This document shows, in pieces, positions 58,659 through 64,000 of a stretch of DNA of 64,000 nucleotides. The DNA is taken from assembly GCF_014645835.1 (NCBI RefSeq), contig NZ_BMMM01000003.1:124001-188000 (forward strand), in the 5' to 3' direction. The notes beneath the pieces were generated by a model. That model saw only the letters and a list, made by a program, of their open reading frames with translations. It did no database searches and was not told the DNA's origin. How positions within the stretch are numbered: position 1 is the stretch's first letter; every line of letters starts with the position of its first letter. This DNA comes from Streptomyces albiflavescens (GTDB lineage: Bacteria > Actinomycetota > Actinomycetes > Streptomycetales > Streptomycetaceae). A program made the translations under genes and the position numbers.

Positions 58659-59390
58659 ATGGCGACCTTCCGGCGCGGCGCGGCGGACACGGACCGGCTC
58701 GACGCGGTTCCCGCAACCCGCACTTCGACTCGCGCCCGGCGGGCGGCGCTGCTCGCGGGCGTCGCGCTGCTGGGCCTGCTCACCGCCTGCGGCACCGACA
58801 CCCCGCACAGTACGCCGCAGAAGCTGCCCGGTACCGCGGAGCCGGCCTCCGGTGACCGGACCACGGACGCCGGTGCGAGCCCCACAGCCGACACGACCGG
58901 GACTCCCGCCACGACCGCCTCCGGTACGACATCGGGATCGGCCTCCGCGTCGTCCGGGAGCAGCTCGACCGGCACCCGCTGCCACACCTCCGAGCTGCGC
59001 GCGTCGGTGGGCAACAACGACCCGGGCGCGGGGCAGGAAAACTTTCCGGTCGTCCTGACCAACGGCTCCGGGCGCACCTGCACCCTGCGCGGCTACCCGG
59101 GAGCGGCCTTCATCGACGCGTCCGGCAAGCAGCTGGGCCCCGATCCGCGGCGTTCCTCGGGCACGCCGTCCACGGTCACGCTGGCGCCCGGGCAGAGTGC
59201 GTGGGCAGGGCTCACGTTCTCCAACCCGGAGATCAGCGGGGCCCGTACGGCGACGCCCACCTCGCTCCTCGTGACACCGCCCGACGAGAAGGACTCGCTC
59301 AAGGTGCAGTGGACCCAGGGCAAGGTGCCGGTGTCCGGCAACGCCTCGTCGGTGTCCTTGACGGTCGTCCGCGCGGGCACCGGCACCTGA
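58659..59390 (+). CDS. DUF4232-type lipoprotein
   Basis: A 243-residue exported lipoprotein with lipobox LGLLTACGTD (Cys about residue 44, after an extended charged N-terminus). A long Thr/Ser/Pro/Gly-rich linker follows, then a DUF4232-like beta domain (about 107-240): CHTSELRASVGNN, PVVLTNGSGRTCTLRGYPGA and VTLAPGQSAWAGLTFSNPE. Function unknown; these domains are common in actinobacterial cell-surface proteins. ATG 58659 follows AAGGAG. Confidence 0.85.
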   Translation: MATFRRGAADTDRLDAVPATRTSTRARRAALLAGVALLGLLTACGTDTPHSTPQKLPGTAEPASGDRTTDAGASPTADTTGTPATTASGTTSGSASASSGSSSTGTRCHTSELRASVGNNDPGAGQENFPVVLTNGSGRTCTLRGYPGAAFIDASGKQLGPDPRRSSGTPSTVTLAPGQSAWAGLTFSNPEISGARTATPTSLLVTPPDEKDSLKVQWTQGKVPVSGNASSVSLTVVRAGTGT

Positions 59391-59416
59391 CCCGTCGCGC
59401 TCCCGGCACTCCCCCG

Positions 59417-59446
59417 CCCCGCCGCCTGTCCCACAGGTCGGCGGGG
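59417..59446 (+). terminator. Rho-independent-like terminator after DUF4232 gene
   Basis: A 13-bp stem with one bulge (CCCCGCCG-CCTGT paired with ACAGG-T-CGGCGGGG) and 3-nt loop, followed by CTCTTT. Confidence 0.8.
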
Positions 59447-59557
59447 CTCTTTCGTGCGTGCGGAGCGAAGGCCGCGCAGGTCGGCGGCGGTTTGTCACGG
59501 AACAGCAACACGTCCTGATTCCCGCGATCTTTTCCGGAACTCCCGCCCATCCAACCG

Positions 59558-59589
59558 GTCGACGTGCCCCCGCGCGGCGGCACGTCGAC
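59558..59589. promoter_or_regulatory. 11-bp inverted repeat GTCGACGTGCC / GGCACGTCGAC
   Basis: Perfect arms at 59558-59568 and 59579-59589 with a 10-nt loop, 66 bp upstream of the deacetylase-like gene. It may be an operator or an RNA hairpin in the leader. Confidence 0.5.
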
Positions 59590-59654
59590 GGGGACGCGAG
59601 CTCCGGCCGCCCGGCCGCAGCCGTGCCGAGGAACCGAGGAACTGGGGAACGATC

Positions 59655-60902
59655 ATGAGCGGCATCTCACGCAGGCGGCTGCTGACGGCGACCGCGTCGG
59701 CGGGCGCCCTGGGCGCGCTCTCCGCCTGCTCCGCCCAGGGCTGGTCCGTAGGGGGCGACAGCACGGAAGGGAAGCCCACGGCGCAGGCCCGGCCCACCAA
59801 GCCGATCGGCGACGGATCCACCGCCGACACCGGAGCCCAGCCCAGGCAACCGAAGGCGGAGCGGCTGAAGCCGGGCGAGCGTCCGCCGCAGTTCGTGGTG
59901 TTCTCCTGGGACGGCGCGGGTGAGCTGAGCAACCAACTGTTCTCCCGCTTCCGCAAAGTGGCCGTGGACCACGGCGCCTCGATGACGTTCTTCCTCAGCG
60001 GCATTTACACCCTGCCCGAGTCGAAGAAGCACCTCTACAGCCCGCCGCAGCACCCCGTCGGCGCGTCCGCGATCGGCTATCTCGCCGACCGGCACATCCA
60101 CGCCACCCTTCAGCAAGTGCGTGCCGCCTGGCTGGAGGGCCATGAGATAGGCACCCACTTCAACGGCCACTTCTGCGGCGCGGACGGGGTCCGCCGCTGG
60201 TCCCCCGCCGAGTGGCGCAGCGAGATCGACCAGGCGATGCGCTTCGTCACCGAGTGGAAGACCAACACCGGCTTCACCGACCTCGATCCGCTCCCCTTCG
60301 ACTACCGCAAGGAGCTGATCGGCGGCCGCACCCCGTGTTTGGAGGGCCAGGCCGCCCTGCTGCCCACCGCCGCCGAACTCGGCTGGAAGTACGACGCCAG
60401 TTCTCCCGGCGGCCTCCAGATGTGGCCCGGCAAGGTGCAGGGCGGCCGGATCTGGGACTTCCCGCTCCAGTCGATTCCCTTCTCCGGCCACTCCTTCCAG
60501 GTCCTGTCGATGGACTACAACATGATGGCCAACCAGTCGAACGCGAACCCCCTCGGCGACCGCGCCCAGTACGACACCTGGCGCGCCCAGGCCCGCGACA
60601 CCTACCTCGCCGGTTTCCGCCGCGCCTACGAGAGCAATCGCGCGCCCCTGTTCATCGGCAACCATTTCGAGCGGTGGAACGGCGGCATCTACATGGACGC
60701 CGTCGAGGAGGCCGTGGAACGGATCGCCGGCCACGACGACGTACGCATGGTCTCGTTCCGGCAGCTCGTGGAGTGGCTGGAGGCTCAGGACCCGGCGGTC
60801 CTGCGGAAGCTGCGCACCCTCACCCCCGGACAGTCACCCCTGGGCGGCTGGGCGGAATTCCTGGGCGCGGCCGCTTCGCCGTCGGGCACCGCCGGGTCCT
60901 GA
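59655..60902 (+). CDS. Polysaccharide deacetylase-like lipoprotein
   Basis: A 415-residue exported lipoprotein: a Tat motif ISRRRLLTATASAG with lipobox LGALSACSAQ (Cys about 25). The catalytic part resembles NodB-type deacetylases, with VVFSWDGAGE in place of the TFDDG motif, a His pair in HEIGTHFNGHF, and DPLPFDYRKELIGGRTPC. NodB enzymes remove acetyl groups from peptidoglycan, chitin or other surface glycans, so a cell-envelope role is likely. Start ATG 59655 has a GGGGAACG upstream. It converges with the sigma-like/lectin gene, whose stop is 4 bp away. Confidence 0.8.
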   Translation: MSGISRRRLLTATASAGALGALSACSAQGWSVGGDSTEGKPTAQARPTKPIGDGSTADTGAQPRQPKAERLKPGERPPQFVVFSWDGAGELSNQLFSRFRKVAVDHGASMTFFLSGIYTLPESKKHLYSPPQHPVGASAIGYLADRHIHATLQQVRAAWLEGHEIGTHFNGHFCGADGVRRWSPAEWRSEIDQAMRFVTEWKTNTGFTDLDPLPFDYRKELIGGRTPCLEGQAALLPTAAELGWKYDASSPGGLQMWPGKVQGGRIWDFPLQSIPFSGHSFQVLSMDYNMMANQSNANPLGDRAQYDTWRAQARDTYLAGFRRAYESNRAPLFIGNHFERWNGGIYMDAVEEAVERIAGHDDVRMVSFRQLVEWLEAQDPAVLRKLRTLTPGQSPLGGWAEFLGAAASPSGTAGS

Positions 60903-60906
60903 CGAC

Positions 60907-62853
60907 TCACCGGCGGCCTCCTTGACCTCCTCCGTAACCGGGGCCGTAGCCGCCGTAGCCGTAGCCGTCGCCATACCCGTAGCCGGAGCCGGAGCCGTAC
61001 TGCCCGTCCCCCGGGCAGTAGTCATAGGGGTAGTAGCAGTAGTCGTACGTCGGAGAAGTCGAGGACGGAGTCGGCCACGGTGTGGACGGCGGCGCCGAAG
61101 CCTTGTGCGTGGCGGTCGCCGACGGTGTCGTCGAGGGCTGTGAAGGGGCCGGGGTCGCCGGCGCCGTCGAGGCACGGGTGGAGTCCCAATTGACCACCTC
61201 CAGCTGGAGCGAGGGCGAGGAGGTGTCGAGGGTCCAGTGCTGGGCCGTCTCGTCCTTGCGGAGTTTGAGGACGAGCGCCGCCTCGTCCTTGGCGGCGGCG
61301 GGCGCCAGCGCCAGGTCCTGGTTCCAGCGCGGCACCAGCGTGCCCTGGCGAGTGAAGCCGTAGCGGACATTCTTGGTGCCCGGCTGCCCCTCGCCCGAGC
61401 AGGGGGCCAGTTGGACCGAGTAGCCCAGGTGGGAGTCGAGACAGAGGTCGGGGTCGGCCACGTCGCGCAGCAGCCCGTCCGCCTCGTACGACCACTGCTG
61501 GGCCGACTTCGAGGTGCACGCGGTGAGTTCGGTCTCCACTCCCTTCACCGGCTTCTTGCCGACGATGCCGACGCACAGCCCGGTCGCGGCATTGCGCAGC
61601 CTGCCCCGCACGGTGCCGTTCGACGGGTCGCCGGACCCGATCCAGGACGGGTTCGCGCCGGGTACCGTCCGCGCGCCGGAGCCGGGCGCTTCCGAGGTGC
61701 CGGTGCGGTCGGCCGTGCCGCCCTCGTCGTCGGAGCTCGAACCGACCACCCACAGGACGAGCGGGACCAGGATGAGCGTGCTCACGGTCAGCACACCGAG
61801 GGCGACGGTGCGGCGGCGCGGGGCGCGCCGGGGGGCCTTGTGCGTCTTCGCCCTGTGTGTCGGCGGGCGGGAGGCGGCCGACTGATCGCGGGGCGCGCTT
61901 CGAGGGCGCGGACGGAGAGGGGCCTCCGCGGGAAGGGGGAACTCTCCGTGCGGTTCGGCCGGTTCGGCCGTCGAGGCACCGGCGGCCTCGGGCGGTTCCG
62001 TCACCTCCACGATGGCGGTGGCGCGCCCCGGGCGAGATTCGAGGTAGGCGGGCGCGCCCCAACCGAGCACGGCTTCGGCCAGCGAGAGGGCGAGTTGGCC
62101 GTTGAACTGGTTCAACTGGTCGGCGGCATGGCGGCAGTGTGTGCATCTGGCCATATGACGCCGCAGATCGGGGTCGAGGTCGAGGCCGCCGCGCCGCAGT
62201 GACACGTCCAGCATGCGGTTGTAGCGGCGGCACTCCTGCTCGGGGGCCAGTTCACGATGGATCTCCAGGCAGCCCTCGCGCAGGCGTTCACGGGCCCGTC
62301 TCAGTTCTGTCGGGGCGTCCTCGACGTCGAGGCCCAACAGGGCGGCGGGCACCTCGAGTTGCTCGGCCTCGGCCTCCGCGTGCCACAGCAGGCAGCGGGC
62401 GGGCTCGGGAAGCCGCTGGAACGCCCGGGACAGCAGGCGTCTGCCCTCCTGCGGGAGGAGTCGCGCCGCGACCCGGTCCTCGTGGTCCGAACCGGCGAGC
62501 AGCTCGGGACGGAGCAGCTCGCGCCGCTGGTCCATGAGCCACTCGGCGGCTATGCGGCGGACGGTGACCAGCAGTTGCGGCCGCCATGCCGACGTCGGCC
62601 CGGTCTGCCGCAGGGATTCCCCGAACAGTCGGGTGAATGAGGCCGTGGTGAGCATTCCGGCGGGACGCACACCGTGGGTGCACAGGCGTGCGTAAGAGAA
62701 GACCGCTTCCCAGTGGCGGTCGAGGAGTTCTCCGACGGGATAGTGCGTGGGCGCGTTCCCCGGGCTCCTCTTCAGGTCCGCCGCGAGCCGCTCATCCGAT
62801 ACTTCGAACAAGCGAGCGGGGGTTGGGGAATGAGACAGGGGGGCGTCACTCAC
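60907..62853 (-). CDS. Single-chain sigma-like, zinc-finger, membrane-spanning ricin-lectin protein
   Basis: A 648-residue protein with a rare domain order. Residues about 25-205 resemble ECF sigma regions 2 and 4 (HWEAVFSYARLCTHG, LLVTVRRIAAEWLMDQRR, LSRAFQRLPEPARCLLWHAE). A zinc-finger anti-sigma motif follows (His233, Cys237, Cys240 in RHMARCTHCRHAADQ). Then a Pro-rich linker, one membrane helix (about 349-371, LGVLTVSTLILVPLVLWVVG), an external ricin-type beta-trefoil (about 410-555; LRNAATGLCVGIVGKKP, LCLDSHLGYSVQLAPC) and a Tyr/Gly-rich tail. The GTG start at 62853 follows GGGAGG by 8 nt. Sigma and anti-sigma parts on one membrane-anchored chain imply either release by proteolysis or a non-sigma role. 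Confidence 0.82.
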   Translation of the reverse strand: MSDAPLSHSPTPARLFEVSDERLAADLKRSPGNAPTHYPVGELLDRHWEAVFSYARLCTHGVRPAGMLTTASFTRLFGESLRQTGPTSAWRPQLLVTVRRIAAEWLMDQRRELLRPELLAGSDHEDRVAARLLPQEGRRLLSRAFQRLPEPARCLLWHAEAEAEQLEVPAALLGLDVEDAPTELRRARERLREGCLEIHRELAPEQECRRYNRMLDVSLRRGGLDLDPDLRRHMARCTHCRHAADQLNQFNGQLALSLAEAVLGWGAPAYLESRPGRATAIVEVTEPPEAAGASTAEPAEPHGEFPLPAEAPLRPRPRSAPRDQSAASRPPTHRAKTHKAPRRAPRRRTVALGVLTVSTLILVPLVLWVVGSSSDDEGGTADRTGTSEAPGSGARTVPGANPSWIGSGDPSNGTVRGRLRNAATGLCVGIVGKKPVKGVETELTACTSKSAQQWSYEADGLLRDVADPDLCLDSHLGYSVQLAPCSGEGQPGTKNVRYGFTRQGTLVPRWNQDLALAPAAAKDEAALVLKLRKDETAQHWTLDTSSPSLQLEVVNWDSTRASTAPATPAPSQPSTTPSATATHKASAPPSTPWPTPSSTSPTYDYCYYPYDYCPGDGQYGSGSGYGYGDGYGYGGYGPGYGGGQGGRR

Positions 62854-62890
62854 GTCCGCTTTCCTCCCAAAGGCAACACGGGAATTAGTC

Positions 62891-62906
62891 CATACCAATG
62901 GGTATG
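62891..62906. promoter_or_regulatory. Dyad CATACC-AATG-GGTATG upstream of the sigma-lectin gene
   Basis: Perfect 6-bp arms with a 4-bp centre, 38 bp before the GTG start, in the presumed promoter. Confidence 0.45.
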
Positions 62907-63205
62907 TAGACCGCCCGACGAACCGGAGGGCCTACCCATGGGGGGTTGCGCCGCGAACGGCCACCTCAGGCAGCTCTTTTGAAGCGAGGGACGAACGGGC
63001 ACACCGTATGCGCACAGAAGGAAGTTGAACGTTTGTCTGCACGCCGACAAGCCACACCTTTGCACAGGGCGCGGAGCCGGAACAAGCGATCTCGCCTTTT
63101 TCCTTTTGTTTCGCGAGCCCGGATATTGACTGAACGTCAGCAAGGCCCGCCAAATAAAATTCGGAATCCCGTCGGCGCCACGACCCGCCACAGAAGTCCC
63201 CGCAT
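62907..63205. other. Long intergenic region, AT-richer than surroundings
   Basis: No supported gene. It contains A/T-rich patches (for example around 63095-63165), unusual here, probably promoter DNA for the sigma-lectin gene on the minus strand or the residue of a lost gene. A minus-strand frame through it (62850-63251) has no family features and is not called. Confidence 0.5.
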
Positions 63206-63219
63206 TGGGAGCGCTCTCA
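63206..63219. promoter_or_regulatory. CebR-box-like operator TGGGAGCGCTCTCA
   Basis: Matches the 14-bp CebR operator TGGGAGCGCTCCCA of cellulose/cello-oligosaccharide genes in Streptomyces at 13 of 14 positions. No cellulase or transporter gene is next to it. Confidence 0.6.
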
Positions 63220-63261
63220 CAACTCAGCCGAGCGCGCTGCCCGCCCGCCATTCCTCTCAGC

Positions 63262-63447
63262 TCATGTTCCAGCCATTGAGGCCGTTGTCCGGCGACACGG
63301 TTTCGTCGTGGGAGTTGACCACCTCCACCACATCACCCATGAGGGAGTTCTCGTAGAACCAGTAGGCCGGCGTGCCGGTGTCCTTCGCGCCCTGGGTGTC
63401 GTGCAGCCGGTGGGCGGCGATCTCGACCCCGGCCGCCTGCGTCTCAA
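63262..63447 (-). pseudogene. L,D-transpeptidase, C-terminal fragment
   Basis: About 60 codons: HDTQGAKDTGTPAYWFYENS, MGDVVEVVNSHDETVSP and DNGLNGWNMS before a stop. This is the very end of a YkuD-type L,D-transpeptidase, which crosslinks peptidoglycan; the active-site SHGC region upstream is absent, and the stop falls where the family continues with Trp (NMSW). It lies immediately downstream of the aldo/keto reductase gene with no start, so it is a deletion remnant. Confidence 0.7.
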
Positions 63448-63460
63448 ACCCCTCGGCGGA

Positions 63461-64000
63461 TCAGTGACCGCTGATCGCCCGAGGTGTGTACGGCTGCTCC
63501 AGCTCCTCGATCTCCTTGTCCGTCAGCTCCAGTTCGAGGGATGCGACCGCGTCCTCGACGTGGTGCGACTTGGTGGCGCCGACGATGGGAGCGCTCACGG
63601 TGCTCTGGTGCAGCAGCCACGCGAGAGCGACCTGCGCGCGCGTCACCTCGCGCTCGGCGGCGATACGGGCGACGGCGTGGACGATCTCGCGGTCGCCCTC
63701 CTGGTAGAGGTTCTTGCCGAACTCGTCGGTCTGGCTGCGCGTCGTGACCGTGCCCCAGTCACGGGTGAGGCGGCCGCGGGCGAGCGGGCTCCAGGGCAGT
63801 ACGGCGACACCCTGGTCCGCGCAGAGCGGCAGCATCTCGCGCTCCTCCTCGCGGTAGAGGAGGTTGTAGTGGTCCTGCATCGAGACGAACCGTGTCCAGC
63901 CGTTCAGCCGGGCCGTGTACTGGGCCTTGGAGAACTGCCAGGCGTACATCGAACTCGCCCCGATGTAACGGGCCTTGCCCGCCTTCACCACGTCGTGCAG
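63461..64000 (-). CDS. Aldo/keto reductase (partial, runs off window)
   Basis: The visible 179 residues are the C-terminal part of an NADPH-dependent aldo/keto reductase: LHDVVKAGKARYIGASSMYA, FVSMQDHYNLLYREEEREM, GVAVLPWSPLARGRLTRDW and the cofactor-binding VSAPIVGATKSHHVEDAVAS. It is intact to the edge, where the frame continues without a break. The N-terminal catalytic Tyr lies beyond the window. It is not closely similar to the truncated reductase at 8213. Confidence 0.9.
   Translation of the reverse strand: MHDVVKAGKARYIGASSMYAWQFSKAQYTARLNGWTRFVSMQDHYNLLYREEEREMLPLCADQGVAVLPWSPLARGRLTRDWGTVTTRSQTDEFGKNLYQEGDREIVHAVARIAAEREVTRAQVALAWLLHQSTVSAPIVGATKSHHVEDAVASLELELTDKEIEELEQPYTPRAISGH

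Noticed and set aside
62850..63251. Minus-strand frame of 133 codons upstream of the sigma-lectin gene
   Set aside because: No recognisable family and no ribosome binding site; its end overlaps the sigma-lectin start, and it crosses promoter-like AT-rich DNA.

Overview
The window is a linear stretch of a high-GC actinobacterial chromosome, almost certainly Streptomyces or a close relative. Signs are the GTG/TTG starts, ATGA/GTGA/TGATG gene overlaps, a complete actinobacterial ergothioneine operon (egtABCD), a mycothiol-type DinB/MDMPI protein, many secreted sugar-degrading enzymes with Tat signals, and DasR- and CebR-like operator sequences. It looks like a metabolic accessory region: many transporters, glycosidases and aromatic-degradation genes with their own regulators, and several scars of insertion and deletion.

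Region by region. 1-8.2 kb: end of an ABC-F ATPase, a MerA-like flavoprotein divergent from a thioredoxin, a minus-strand unit LacI regulator - pobA - aromatic aldehyde dehydrogenase (4-hydroxybenzaldehyde/4-hydroxybenzoate to protocatechuate), and an amidase. 8.2-11.4 kb: a deletion scar joining the 3' ends of an aldo/keto reductase and an AraC regulator, an NfeD-like protein with a flotillin, a PemK-like protein and an ISL3 remnant. 11.4-17.3 kb: a GH32-like glycosidase, LacI regulator and three-gene sugar ABC importer around a palindromic operator. 17.5-19.3 kb: MDMPI gene with an intact IS630 element 10 bp upstream. 19.4-24.9 kb: PARG-type ADP-ribose glycohydrolase divergent from egtABCD. 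25.2-31.2 kb: a second sugar locus (LacI, lipoprotein binding protein, two TIM-barrel isomerases, Gfo/Idh dehydrogenase) whose transporter genes have collapsed to an 87-codon in-frame remnant.

31.3-41.8 kb is a meta-cleavage aromatic pathway of the 3-(3-hydroxyphenyl)propionate type, split over divergent operons: IclR with hydratase-acetaldehyde dehydrogenase-aldolase (MhpD/F/E), a minus-strand hydroxylase-hydrolase-extradiol dioxygenase operon, TetR with a second hydratase-like gene, and an amidohydrolase divergent from MarR. 42.0-51.1 kb: a multidomain SpoIIE-type phosphatase, a sugar-binding lipoprotein, CBM3-GH16 and GH20 glycosidases separated by a tnpB-only IS605-type element, and a DasR-like GntR regulator with dre-like sites nearby. 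51.1-56.4 kb: dodecin, HAD phosphatase, two tandem GH43-AbfB secreted arabinan-active enzymes and a secreted EEP-jacalin protein. 56.5-64 kb: ECF sigma factor divergent from a Ser/Thr kinase, two cell-envelope lipoproteins, a single-chain sigma-like/zinc-finger/membrane/ricin-lectin protein, a broken L,D-transpeptidase fragment beside an orphan CebR-like box, and an aldo/keto reductase running off the edge.

The most unusual items are the sigma-like/lectin fusion (60907-62853), the TnpB element whose right end supplies the stop codon of the GH20 gene, the collapsed ABC transporter, and the clear operator architecture in front of the two catabolic loci. No tRNA, rRNA, CRISPR array, phage or secondary-metabolite cluster was seen.
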